DNA of 64,000 nucleotides from Anthoceros angustus (lineage: Eukaryota > Streptophyta > Anthocerotopsida > Anthocerotales > Anthocerotaceae). The notes below the pieces were generated by a model. It saw only the letters and a program-made list of their open reading frames with translations, had not been told where the DNA came from and made no database searches. This document shows positions 1 through 10,768 of the stretch, piece after piece. The stretch's first letter is position 1. Each line of letters begins with the position of its first letter. The stretch lies in assembly GCA_010909165.1 (NCBI GenBank), contig MU008192.1, positions 434,001-498,000 of the forward strand. Reading direction: 5' to 3'. Made by a program: the position numbers and the translations under genes.

Positions 1-1503
1 CCTCAATTTCATCTAATATTGATTCGGACAGTGGCTCCCAATTGATTTCTTGGCTGATCCAGTCAGTGATATCATTATAACCTATTTCACATTCATATAA
101 TTAGTCAATATGATTTATAACTAAATATAATATTAAATTATCAAAATTTATTTCAAATAATTAGTTATTATAGTTTATAGATTACATTAAAAGTAGCATC
201 TAATGATTTACCTTCTTGAAATAAAATAAATTCGAAGATATCCCTAAGGGAATGACAAAAGATGACAAAATCACATTTCAGGTTCTCACAACTATTTATA
301 GCTCGATTTATTATCTGAATTATTAGAACATCGGGATGGAAATATTAGTAGAAGGTGTTACCATTAGAGTATGAAGCTCCATTAGAAAGACAAAATACGA
401 ACCTCAATTTCATGTTCATTTCGATCTTGACCAAGAGCATTTTGCAAAAGAATTACGATTTGACTTTTCAATTGGTTTGCATCTGACCATCTGCACAAAA
501 ATTGTCGTTCATATGGATGTTTATGTTGCTAGAGACATAATTTTTCTCTATATTCTACTTCTTTGACATACCCATTTGATTCGGTGAGGTTCTCTGATTT
601 ACCACATTCCATGATGTATAGCTGCAAAAGAATATGATGAAAAACCATTAGAATTTTAGAAGAGAAATGAGTTGTAAGAAACAATGTCTTTCAAGGTTTG
701 CTAGCCAATTTTTTTTGTCTAACATGGGATTTGAGCAATTGCTTGTGGATATAACACACGAATAGGAAGAATTTTCCAAATAACACACGAAGAGGAAGGA
801 TTTTCCAAGGATTGTTGTTTTCATGTTCATATAGTATAGTACCAGTGAAAGTAAAATGACTATACCAACCTGAGCTTCTAAATTTTCTTTAACATTTTCT
901 CTAGAAGCCATTATGAAATTCTCGAGTAGTAAATTTCCATGATTGAGATGCATCATATGCATGCTCTCCATTATGTTGATCTATGAGACACACACATGAA
1001 GATAAGTGGGCCATGGATGAGGCTAGTTTGACGATACAATATTGATACGCAATGTAGATAAAGAGGTACTATACCATTTGAATTACGAAGAAAAAAATTG
1101 TCTTCAAAGATAACCTATTATTAAGATCTCCAAGGTTGCTTGTCTCCACAACTTCTAATATAATAACATCCAGGGTATTTTCCTTGAACAAAACGTTAGC
1201 GTGAGCTCTCGAATGTGGAATACCAGGGCCTCCTCTAAGATGATGATAGAACCATTTTTCTTTTATGAAATATTCATAATTATTAATGATTCTAATTGTG
1301 ACTATCTTTTGATCTTTGATATCTAGTCCTGAAAATAAGCGTAATTTTAGAATAATATTTTAAAATAATTTAAATAGATTATGAACTGTAGAAGTAATAT
1401 TAACTTACAACTCACCCATGTGCGTAGTTCCAAATTGTCCTTCCCGAATGCATTTCCCAATTCCAAAGCTTCTATCCTCACACACGATCACCCCATTATC
1501 CAT
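1..1503 (-). CDS. Casein kinase 1-like protein, probable pseudokinase, partial (3' end outside window)
   Basis: Seven exons can be joined in phase with GT..AG borders: 1503-1416, 1328-1075, 980-870, 621-572, 490-403, 314-212 and 81-1 (open at the edge). The start is ATG at 1503. The product follows the CK1 order: a glycine-loop segment (FGIGKCIREGQFGTTHMG), a lobe with LRGGPGIPH like the CK1 GGxGIP motif, SLKTIFFFVIQM like SLKTVLMLADQM, then NHGNLLLENFIM at the HRDxKPDNFLM position and LYIMECG at the YIIDFG position. The ATP-binding Lys is Arg (VTIRII for VAVKLE), the HRD Asp is Gly and the DFG Asp is Glu. The part after DFG diverges and lacks a recognisable CK1 C-lobe. No stop or frameshift interrupts the seven exons, so this is either an expressed pseudokinase or a young pseudogene. 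Family assignment is from motif order; lack of activity is inferred. Confidence 0.6.
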
Positions 1504-1924
1504 ATCTCCACACTAACACAAGATCTAACTAGATCCTAGTATTAGTAAAAACGTCCATATTGATATCAATTGGGCAGAAGTAAGACTTGACCAAGCAAGC
1601 TGGTTACTCTTGCTTTGAGCACAAGATCGATGGCTTGCGGTATCTTACACCTTGCATCTTGTGAGGAAGCTCGTGTCTGCCATAAAAATCTCTTCTCATG
1701 CTTCTACCGCAAACCTGGCTGAAACCATCATCTCTATATATACCCCTGAAAATATCACGATTGGGTTCGTGGAGAAGTCTGAGCGTCGTATAGGCCTCAA
1801 AAGCCTTCAACCACTTCGGCTTCGGATTCCATAGGGCCATCCAAAATATTATTGCATGGCGTTGCTGCTTCGGTTGTGCGCACTCCTCCGCTTTCCCTTA
1901 CGCAAGCCCAAAGGAATGAGTGGC
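1504..1924. other. Intergenic, no supported gene
   Basis: AT-rich sequence upstream of the kinase-like gene. Short open frames exist on both strands but none shows family motifs or splice structure. The kinase promoter should lie at the left of this stretch. Confidence 0.5.
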
Positions 1925-2020
1925 TACTCAAGGGCGGGAATCCTGCAGTACTCAAGGGTGGGAATCCTGCAGTACTCAAGGGCGGGAATCCTGCAGTACT
2001 CAAGGGCGGGAATCCTGCAG
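1925..2020. repeat. Four-copy 24-bp tandem repeat
   Basis: Four head-to-tail 24-bp units start at 1925, 1949, 1973 and 1997. They are identical except for a single C/T difference in the second unit. Each unit contains a PstI-like CTGCAG. All three frames are open through the array because 24 is a multiple of three, which explains the overlapping short ORFs here. Confidence 0.9.
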
Positions 2021-2326
2021 TCTCACATGAAGAGAATCAAGGACTTGCTCAAAGGATCTTATGCATTGAATAATCATGATAGAAAGTACATCATGTTTAT
2101 ATGAAGTAGGAAAGAATTGAAAACTTAAGTTGAAAGTACATCTCAGTTGTTTTTGTCTTCATAATGAATAATTAATAAAGTTGAAATAGCATGCGATGAT
2201 TATAAAGTGATAAACATAAGGCTGGGAATATGGCCATATTACCAACAAATAAATGTCATTTAAAGGTTTTTAGTGTGTGAATAATGAAATGGCATATATA
2301 CTTGGTATTGGTACCGTATATACCTT

Positions 2327-2458
2327 ATCTCCTTATGTGTCCAAATGGCTTAGGCCAAATGGATACACATTTATAAGGTAGTGATTAAGCATCCTGAACT
2401 TAGATCGGTACTTAGATGGGGTGCCTAAAGGGAGTGGATGCCCTTGGTGCAAGTAGCT
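2327..2458 (-). repeat. Dispersed repeat family R1, copy A (inverted)
   Basis: On the minus strand this reads through the same landmarks as the copies near 8.6, 16.1 and 43.0 kb: CTACTTGCACCAAGGGCAT, then an A/T-rich GGCACCCCATCTAAGTACC block, then AGGATGCTTAAT, then a terminal block TGTCCATTTGGCCTAAGCC or a one-base variant. It is a truncated copy that lacks the left part seen at 8.56 kb. Confidence 0.7.
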
Positions 2459-3500
2459 GCGCCCTCATCCGTGGTCACCACGCCTCAATACAGCCCTCAA
2501 ATGTGTCATGCCTGCAATCCACAAACATAGATGTGTGTAAAGCGCCTTCTTACCAGCATCCGTGCTTGAAAGTATAGTAGGTGAGGCGTGCTTCATCATC
2601 AGCCACTTGAGTGTGTGTCTGCAGGGTCGCGCCGCCACTGCCATAGACCGCGCCTTTACAAATCTCTGGATTGCAGCATGTTGTTTGAAGAAATCTGTGG
2701 AAACATTTGTGAGAGGTTGAGAAAGCCGTGGATCAGAACAGAGCGCGCCTCTAACCCGCGTTTCTGTCCGTATGTGCCTTCATGTGCATATGATCCGTAC
2801 ATGCGTGTCCTATACATTCCCTCCTATACAAGCATGAAATAAGTTATATACTAACCTATATACTGATGTATACAGGAGAATTTGAAGAGGGATATATGAG
2901 GAAGAATAAGAAAATTGACATCAAAGGAAGTAGGAAAGGTGTTAGAAATGTCTGGTGGTAAAGATGGTGTAGTAAAGAATGACGTTTTCTTCAATTTTCT
3001 CTTGGCTTATTGCGTACTGTGTGGCCACTAATGATGCATATTTTTATAGGAGTTAATAAATGTGTCAAAAATAATCATATTAATAGTCATACTCTAGGTA
3101 GTGATTACTAAAGGGCTCAGCTAAGAAAGCGGCCATATATAGGACTCTTGGATGACTCTATAGTTGCCATAAGAGAGGTTAGAATTGGATGTACCCCATG
3201 TGAGGAATATGAGGGGCATACCAAGTACATGTATGATATCGTGAGTGCCTAAAGTGCAATAATTAAATCTAGTATAATTAATTATCAATATTATACTATA
3301 TAAAACTATCATTAAATATTATTCACTCAAACTCTACGTGGGCACTTGATGAGGAGGCTTGTGAAGCATTTGAAGATTATTCTTATTTTGAAATTGAAGG
3401 TGACCTAAATGAAGAAGATATTGATATTAAAGATTTAACGGGCTAAAATAATGAAGTTATCTTAACTCAACCCACTAGCTGCTAGGTGTGACGTTAGGGT
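2459..3500. other. No defended gene; one coding-looking fragment
   Basis: No family is recognisable. A short acidic open stretch on the plus strand at about 3342-3446, with a run of Asp/Glu codons and a TAA stop, could be the last exon of a decayed gene. Nothing upstream of it could be joined to it. The rest is AT-rich. Confidence 0.35.
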
Positions 3501-4465
3501 AGGGGTTTGGATTCAACGTCCATAATACATAGACACCTCATGTGCTTCCTATGCAATTCACCACCTAATGATTTGGTTAATAAATCTGCAGCATTATCTT
3601 TAGTTTGAATATACGAATGTCTTTGTACTATCTTCTAAACTTCTCTCATCTGAAGTGATACTCAACACTTACATGTTTTGTCCTGGAATGAAAAATAGGG
3701 TTTCTAGCTAATGCAATGGCACCCTGACTATCATTAAACAAGATTCTAGGCTTAAGTTGAACATGCTGGAGTTCGCCTAAAAATAATCTGCTCCATACTA
3801 TATCCTTAGCTGCTTAGGTTAGTACCCTATACTCATATTCAATACTAGATAGGGCTATGGTAGGTTGTTTCTTCTTTGACCAGGATATGAGAGCTCCTCC
3901 CAAAAACAATACGTAATATGATATACGTAACATGATACGGATTTGCTTTTGAAGTAAGCTCATGAGAGCTCCTCCCAAAAACAATACGTAACATGATACG
4001 GATTTGCTTTTGAAGTAAGCTCTTGCTCTCAATTTTTGGAGAACCCTGGACATGAGCATTGGACATCAGTCAAGCGCATCTTCAGATATTTGAAGGGGAC
4101 TATGCACACAGGACTAATGTTCAAGCATGCACCCGGCATAGAGAAATTAATATTAACAGCTTATGCTTATGCCGACTATGCTAGTAAAATTACTCAAATA
4201 CATAAGAGTGTCAAGAACATGTCGATATGGATTTGCTGACATCTCTAGCTTCTCTTCGGCTGTCTTGCGACACATATCAGAAGTAAGTCTAAAACCACAA
4301 GCAAAAGGTGTAGGAGCTGGCTTAGCGTCCTCAAGACCAAACTTAACTAAACATTTCTTAATGTACTTAGTTTGTACAATGCTTAAAGTCTTATCACTAC
4401 GATTTCTAATGATATTAACTCCTAATCTATATATCATCTCTCCCAAACTAGACATTTCATAAAGG
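3500..4465 (-). mobile_element. Ty1/copia retrotransposon remnant (RT and RNase H), internally rearranged
   Basis: Three pieces of one copia polyprotein are present. At 4460-4195 (minus) there is reverse transcriptase C-terminal sequence with LGVNIIRNRSDKTLSIVQ and KPAPTPFACGFRLTSDM. At 4036-4190 (plus) is the next segment, NPGHEHWTSVKRIFRYLKGT followed by a YADYA motif. At about 3900-3500 (minus) is RNase H, with GGALISWSKKKQPTIALSS and a later KDNAADLLTKSL-type stretch. In an intact element these are contiguous on one strand, so the middle piece is inverted. A duplication of about 61-75 bp (3889-3963 and 3964-4024) sits at one inversion border. No LTRs, gag or integrase are visible, so it cannot be autonomous. 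Confidence 0.85.
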
Positions 4466-5756
4466 GTCCTTAACCAAGCCTACCAACTAAGGTGTAAGTG
4501 TGCACCTCTTGATAACCACCTTACTAAGGAAGCTACACATTTCTTAGCGCTGTTACCGAAGAGTGACTTCGCTGATTAGTGTGCCAAACAAAACGCCAAA
4601 CAAAACTTGTCACTGTCTTTACCGTGGCTCTAAGAAAAGACACATGCCATCCCGTGCCTAAATGTGCTATATGTAGATTTCTAATACGTAGATTTTAATA
4701 TGTATATTTTTAATTTGTTAATTTCTAATATATAGATTTTTAATATGGATATTTCTAAGATGTAGATTTTTAAATTGGTAGCCTTACATGTTAGATATAA
4801 GTTCCTCCTAACATGTTGACGTTTCCTCGTCAAACAAAACTTGTCGCCGTCTATGTCGCCGTCTAAACTCCAGCTACATACTTGGCTCCAACGAGAGCGT
4901 GTGCTCATAATTCTCGCACCAACGTTTGCTCCGGTGGCCGTCGCAACGGGGTGGCAACGAAAGCGGCTGGCACTGGGGGCAGGCAATGCGTGACGTCCTT
5001 TCCAGCCGCATATGAGCTGGCAATAACCGGGACGGTTCAGGCTTGTGAGCAGGGCCCGGGCAACTGCATGTTGACCGAGGTTATCCGTATTTGACCGGTT
5101 AGCGGAGCCGACGGGTTGCCGTGTGTATTTCCCGGCTGCGCGTACTGTGTTCCGCGGTTTTCACTGGGTACCGACACTCGAATTTCGTCGATTGATACGA
5201 TTTTCTACTGGGACTGCAAGAGGGAGACTGTTTTAGCCTCTTCCCCGCTGGAGCTTTGCGGGCGCCGATCTGCGGCGTCTCTTCTGCCAGCTCGCATTCC
5301 CTTTCCCTTCTTGTATAGCCGTTCTGCGAGCCTTGGATCCCATCTTGAAGCCGGCTCGTTGCTGGCTCCAGGGCAGTCCCGTTGAGAGCTCTGCCTCGGG
5401 TCCGATTCGGAGACGTTGTGCTGCTGTTGTCTGCTCTGCTGTCTGCTGTCTGCTGTCTGCTGTCTGCTGTCCGGTCTTTGGTACTTCAGAGGAGTCTTGT
5501 TTCCCTCTGTTGCCGCCGGTGTTGCGAAGCAGCAGCTGCGAGCCTTGCTTTGCTGCTTTGGTTCGAGAGGGGGCTGCTGAGGCTTGATGAAGTGGGGGTT
5601 TAAGGAAATTGAGGTGGAAGGCGATTTGTAGCTTGTTCTTGCGAGCGGGGGAGGACGGAGGGATTCTGTTCTGAATAGGAGTGTCCTTGGCCGTCGGGTT
5701 TGCGGTTCTCGCATTTTGTGATTTGTTGGAGGCCAGAACTTTGAGGGAGTCTATAT
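4466..5756. other. Intergenic and 5' leader: AT-rich periodic tract, then GC-rich upstream region
   Basis: 4665-4790 is a degenerate AT-rich array in which TAGATTT(T)TAA-like units recur about every 20 bp. From 4850 composition switches to GC-rich. 5437-5473 contains a 7-bp TGTCTGC repeat (four full copies), probably in the 5' UTR of the gene starting at 5757. No coding gene is supported; the long minus-strand open frame at 5205-5714 is low complexity (QQTADSRQQ) and arises from that repeat. Confidence 0.5.
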
Positions 5757-6821
5757 ATGGCTGTCAAGATGGCTGCTATTCCGTCCTGGAAGGAGAGTCA
5801 TACTCTTCTCGGGCACAGAGATGATCTGACCCCGGCTCCAACGCCTTCCAGGCCTCGGGCTGGCAAGGCGAAGGCTCTGTTTCTTGACATGGGGCTGTGC
5901 TGCTGCAAGAGGGGGGATGTGGTGGATTCCCCCGCGGAGAGGCAGCTGCTGGGGCATTCTCCGTGGTCTGTCACCGGGCAGGACGGGCCTTCTGCGAGGG
6001 AGAGCTCGGTGCTGCTGTCCAGGAGCGCCAGCGTTAGGGCTGGCAGGGCCTCGGACGGGGAGTCGTGGTTCAGCCAGGCGTTCGGGGGGTCTAAGCTGAG
6101 GAAGCGGGAGGAGGGGAAGGGGGAGGAGAAGAGGGCTTGGGACGGGCGGCGGTGGAGAAGCCGCTCCATTTGCAGCAGAGGTGGAGCGGGGTCGAGGACT
6201 GCGAAGGTGGAGACTCGGGCGCAGTTCGGGTCGTGTCGGGCGTACAACGTGCGGCACTCGGGGGCTCTGCCGAGGTCCGCTAGCACCAAGAAGCGGGCGC
6301 ATGATGTGATCTACTCGGGGAACGCGAAGTGGAAGAAGATCTTGAGGAGGCTGCTGAATGACTTGAAGAAGATTCACCTGCCGGCTGTGCACATCGATGG
6401 GCCTTACAATTACGACACGCTTAACTACTTAAAGAATTTTGATGTGTGTGAGGATGATGATCGGAGGACGTTGTTCAGGTCTCTGAGTGCTGCGAGCGGG
6501 CATCGGTTGAAGTCGCAGCTGGCTGCCGAGATGGCCGTCACCAAGAGTGACGATGATATCGTGGAGGAAAGTAGCCCTGTCAGGAAAGCCGCCAGGCAGC
6601 GGAGGAGCAGTGATGAGGCGGGCGTCTCCTCTCTGTACGAGAAGGCTGCCTCTGCCTCGTCTATGGGGTCGGAAGCTGAGCTGGGAGGGCAGGAGTCTGC
6701 TGGCTCCATCTGGGAAAGGAGGGCTGTCAACAGGCCAGGCATGTTGGAGACAGGCGTTGTGAAGGTAGCCAAGCCATCTTCAGGTGCAGAAATTGCGCAG
6801 TTGTTTGTGGTTGCTCAATAG
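5757..6821 (+). CDS. Uncharacterised conserved-looking plant protein, 354 aa
   Basis: Single open exon from ATG 5757 (a second in-frame ATG lies three codons on) to TAG 6819-6821. The N-terminal half is basic and Ser/Arg-rich with a CCCKR motif at about residues 49-53. The middle, around residues 190-235, looks like the structured core: WKKILRRLLNDLKKIH, then FNYDTxNYLKNFD-type sequence (here YNYDTLNYLKNFD) and CEDDD. The C-terminal third is Ser/Glu-rich and probably disordered. I do not recognise a named domain. The W-K-basic-NYD-FD pattern resembles plant-specific small regulatory or stress proteins, but that is only an impression. Codon use and strong GC content fit a real gene. No signal peptide or membrane segment. 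Confidence 0.7.
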   Translation: MAVKMAAIPSWKESHTLLGHRDDLTPAPTPSRPRAGKAKALFLDMGLCCCKRGDVVDSPAERQLLGHSPWSVTGQDGPSARESSVLLSRSASVRAGRASDGESWFSQAFGGSKLRKREEGKGEEKRAWDGRRWRSRSICSRGGAGSRTAKVETRAQFGSCRAYNVRHSGALPRSASTKKRAHDVIYSGNAKWKKILRRLLNDLKKIHLPAVHIDGPYNYDTLNYLKNFDVCEDDDRRTLFRSLSAASGHRLKSQLAAEMAVTKSDDDIVEESSPVRKAARQRRSSDEAGVSSLYEKAASASSMGSEAELGGQESAGSIWERRAVNRPGMLETGVVKVAKPSSGAEIAQLFVVAQ

Positions 6822-8559
6822 TGGTGGGCTACTGGCAAGGGGATGGAAATTTTCATTCTGAGCCATGTCATCACACTTACTGGAGAGGAGTAGTATGGTT
6901 GTGCTGAGGAGTGCACAGCGGATATTCTCAGCATCCGGTTTAGGCGATTCTTCAACCAACTGGTACACACGCCTTGTAGTCTCCGAGCTTCTCAGGTCTT
7001 ATTTTACTTGCCTGAGTCCACACAGCACGAAGACAGAGTGCTAGTATGCTTAACGACTCATCTTACGATTGCCAGAGGATATCAAGAGTTGCGTACCATG
7101 TGAGTTCTGACAGGAGTTCCGTAAGTTAGCCAGTAGCTTGTGCAGATACTACCTAAAGCTAGGTTTGGCTTGCATGCCGAAGTTGCGTCTGCCTGATGCA
7201 CTTAAGTGTCTCCGCCCATTTTTTGCCCCTGTTGTGATGATGGCCTGTTTTGGCAGACATCATGGATGTTTGTAGCACATGTAATAATACTCAATGGCCC
7301 ACCCTTCCATTCCATCGCACTTGGCACAGCCTGCTTGCCGCTGGAACAGGCCTGCTATGGAACAGCCTGTCCACTGCTACATGGATGGTATCACAGACAA
7401 TGCCTATTCCCCTCTGGATTCCAACCTGTAAAGTGGGCTTACAACGTGCCAGAACAGGCTGAGATCCCATCTCGCCGCTTTGTATCAACATATGCCCTTC
7501 CAACAGACGCACACGTCAGGCACACGAGACACCAACGCTGATGGGGGCCCCGAACTAGAAACAAAACTGTAGGACCCATTTCCTCAACAGACACGCATGA
7601 AGACTCCTTATCAATAGGATAGAAATCTCGACAGTCTGGTAAATCTGCGATGCAAAATTGGACGAACACCTGACAGAGAAAGGAATGTTGCTTATTATCA
7701 GGGCAGTGAAGTGCCAAACAGTTGAGACATACAGGAGAGCTGACACAGGCGTGGATGAGAGTGTGCTGGAAGTGCCTGCTTCCTCATCATCAGTCACCAG
7801 ACTGGGACTGTAACAGTGCAGCGCACACAAGTTGCACAACCATAAAAGAAAATGCTGCTGGCATTGGCTTCTGCCAGGCTACAAGGCAGCCTGGATCTAC
7901 AAGCGCGCCTGTACGCGTTCTCGTGCTGCTTGCTCAACGCATGATGCCATCTGTGCTGACACAAAACCCACGCGGCTTGTTGTACAGACGTCGGTGACAT
8001 GATGTGGATGAATTCAACCGAGTCTCCACAGCACAGTCACCGTGACTACGCAGGGACAGTGACGGACGTGACCTCATGAGACAATGAGGGCGGCTTTCTC
8101 AATGAAGGGAACGGCGAACCTGGCGTGACAAACGCGCGATGGCTACCGACCCGCTTCCCACGGCGCGCTGCCCACTAGTCTCCTGCCACCTCGTCGGTCC
8201 TTTGCCTTCACCTCTCTTCCTCTCCAGCTTACGTCTTTGCCATGTCTCTTTGGCTGTTGTGTGTCGGAGATTCCATTGTACGTAGCTTTGCCTCCTCACT
8301 GTACAAAACAATTATTATTTATATTTTTTTATTACCATACCTTCTTTTCATAGCAACTTCATACAGTACCTAGGATTTAGACCTGGAAGTTTTATGAGAG
8401 CTTGTAGAGTTCTTGGTTATGGAGTATACGTACTTATTTAATTACTCAATTTTTAAGATACGCTAATTAACTTTTATTGAAAGGGAATCCTTCAAAGTGA
8501 GCCCTATCCATAGAAAGACATCTCGAATTCAAACTACGTCTCGCACCAATGATAAGAAG
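6822..8559. other. 3' flank and intergenic, no supported gene
   Basis: The start is probably the 3' UTR of the gene ending at 6821. Short open frames on both strands (for example 7206-7541 plus, 7439-7717 minus) lack motifs and conflict with each other. Composition becomes AT-rich after 8310. Confidence 0.5.
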
Positions 8560-8778
8560 ATGAAGAAGAATTTTATCTAAGTGGACCTAAGGACGGATTT
8601 CCCTCATGGGACTTGGTGCTTAACAACTTGTACCATGGTGTGCCTAAGCTACTTGCACCAAGGGCATTCACTCCCTTTATAGGCAACCCATCTAAGTACC
8701 CATCTAAGTGCAAGATGCTTAATAACCACGTTCTTATAAATGTGTGTCCATTTGGCCTAAGCCATTTGGACATATGGT
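8560..8778 (+). repeat. Dispersed repeat family R1, copy B (most complete)
   Basis: Begins with a purine-rich GAAGAAGAATTTTAT stretch, then CTAAGGACGGATTTCC, CATGGGACTTGGT, ACCATGGTGTGCCTAAGC, TACTTGCACCAAGGGCAT, CCATCTAAGTACC, and ends near the partly self-complementary TTTGGCCTAAGCCATTTGG. Copy D (42948-43180) matches over the whole length. No protein is encoded and I see no clear terminal inverted repeat or target-site duplication. It is best called an unclassified non-autonomous element. Confidence 0.75.
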
Positions 8779-9198
8779 CAGGCACATTTGGCACATGGGA
8801 ACTTGCACTCTTCCAGGAAAGACACATAGGCCAAAGGGGAAAGGAGTTAGTTAGTTGTCATTTTTATATCTTTTACCAAAATCTATTAACCCATAAGCAA
8901 GTAAATATTTTAATATTATCTACCACTAGTATATTCTGCACCTTTGATTGAAATCTCAACTCATAAATGTCTAGCAACATTCTAAATCATGTTTCTACTA
9001 TGGAGTGAAATGGAAAAATAAATCGCCTCAAATCATGCATCGATTTCCAACAATGAAATAACAATATCTCAACCCACAATTGTCTCACTTTAGTCTAACT
9101 GTAAAGTTCCTTTCACAGTGGGAAACCAAGAATGAATTGCCTTTAAATATACATAGGTATTCAATAATTCAGCAATAGATCATATATTAGTTATAATT

Positions 9199-9759
9199 TT
9201 ATGTTTCTATTCTACGTCTACATAAATAATTGGGTAATGGGGGACAAGCATTATTAGGTGAAAGAGCACTTGGCCTAGCTATTAAGTCGCATTGTGGTCG
9301 TTCGGCAACATTTGGAATACAATCAAATGGTCCATCATAATCGTAATGTAAGAAACAATCTCCAACAAGCATTTCAGCAGTCCGAGAGTTTTGACAAAGA
9401 CGTCCTAGTAACTCATTGCGTACAACATAAAGACATTCTTCACATTGATCTGTTGTTAACATTGATGGATCTTTTTCGTAACAAGTAATAACACCCCAAT
9501 ATAGGGTCTTGAGTCCAAATAAACTAGCTTCAAAATAAAAAGGCAGATTCGGAAATTTTGGTACTCCTTCTGCAATCATTCTATTTGTAAAATATCCAAT
9601 AAGAGGTAATAAAGGATCACGAATATCAAATCTTTCCCCACATTGGTGTTGAACATAAGTAGTGTTAGGAGGCACTTGTGCCATAATAGTAGTCACAAAA
9701 ATAACAAACATAATCAGTTCTATAAGATGGAAAGGCTTAGAGATGTCAGAGCTCACCAT
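9199..9759 (-). CDS. Gnk2/DUF26-type cysteine-rich secretory protein, 186 aa
   Basis: Intronless 186-aa protein. A hydrophobic signal peptide (IELIMFVIFVTTIMA, residues about 14-28) precedes the mature part. The body fits a single Gnk2 (stress-antifungal, DUF26) domain: an N-terminal Cys, a CxxC pair in QCEECL, then LLGRLCQNSRTAEMLVGDCF, matching the family's LCQNSxGGxxLxxxCFLRY region, and further Cys near the end. The canonical C-X8-C-X2-C spacing is altered: 12 residues lie between the first two Cys (C-X12-C-X2-C). It has no transmembrane or kinase part, so it resembles secreted ginkbilobin-like or CRRSP proteins that act in the apoplast, not a CRK receptor. It is AT-rich, like its flanks. 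An antifungal or mannose-binding role is family knowledge only. Confidence 0.8.
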   Translation of the reverse strand: MVSSDISKPFHLIELIMFVIFVTTIMAQVPPNTTYVQHQCGERFDIRDPLLPLIGYFTNRMIAEGVPKFPNLPFYFEASLFGLKTLYWGVITCYEKDPSMLTTDQCEECLYVVRNELLGRLCQNSRTAEMLVGDCFLHYDYDGPFDCIPNVAERPQCDLIARPSALSPNNACPPLPNYLCRRRIET

Positions 9760-10768
9760 GATAGTTAATTAAGGCAACTGATGATAAAATAAAATTGAAT
9801 GAGGTTATTTTTTGTGTGACGAATGAAATTATCTTAGCGGCAAGAGGGCGTGGGTAGGATGCGTGAGTTGATGATTATCCGACACGCATCCATGACTTCC
9901 AAGGCACTCTATACATGTAGTGATGGTGCTCGATTGAGATGGCAAAGGTATTTGGGGACAAGGCATGGGCGAGTGGCATTGGGCGTTAAATGCGATGCTA
10001 TTCTGCCCGGTTTCCTTGCCTGCTACTGGACTGCGATCAGGGGCTTTCATCAACCTGCTTTGTGTGGAGTGCAATGCAGGAAAGGGAGGCAAGGAGTAAG
10101 GCGTGAGGGAGTGGCTTAATGACGACACGAGGTTCAGCTTTCCTGTGTCAGGGTGCAGAAGGAATGACGAGTTATTGCCTCGCCTGGGAAAGCGAGTTTC
10201 TTGAATGTATAGGCCGCCTACAGGCAATCGAGTGTTCTTTCCTGTTCAAGTGCATAGTTCCTGCCTCGAAATGCGAGGGGAATCGTATCATAGCATCTCT
10301 TCTGACGTCAAAGTTATGGAGGGATTGGACGGTTTTACTAGTCATGACCTACGGATTCATCTTTCATCAAGAAACCGAGCAAGGCTTCAAGGCCCTGTCC
10401 CAGATTTGCAAATGAGAGCAGGTGTACGTGACTTGTATACGACACTGGCAGAATGCGAGGGAAAGAGCCATAAGCAGCATCAGCTCGTTCTTCTGACTAG
10501 ACCACAGCAAGGTCGGGCTGAGGTTTGCAAGAAAGCCGTCATGCATATCATAGGTGACAGGGTGAGTAGAACGGCTGTAAAATACGTTACACTCGTATCC
10601 TGAAGATGTGAAGAGCTTGCCAGATACGGCGGCCGTAAATGGAGCGGTAATGTACAAGCAGATGGTCGAGCCTGGCTGTGAGTCTTCACCTTGTGTACAG
10701 CTCCGTCAGTAATATGTTCCCAGGGCACGGAAAGGGTCGGGTAGAATTAGCAGTGGTTTGCTGAGAGC
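9760..10768. other. Intergenic, no supported gene
   Basis: Composition shifts from AT-rich to mixed. Several overlapping short frames on both strands, without motifs. The right end is presumably the 3' UTR of the minus-strand gene ending at 10769. Confidence 0.45.

Noticed and set aside
1852-2104. Frames encoding repeated GNPAVLK or GILQYSRA
   Set aside because: Generated by the 24-bp tandem array.
5205-5714. Minus-strand frame with QQTADSRQQ repeats
   Set aside because: Arises from the TGTCTGC repeat in the leader of the gene at 5757.
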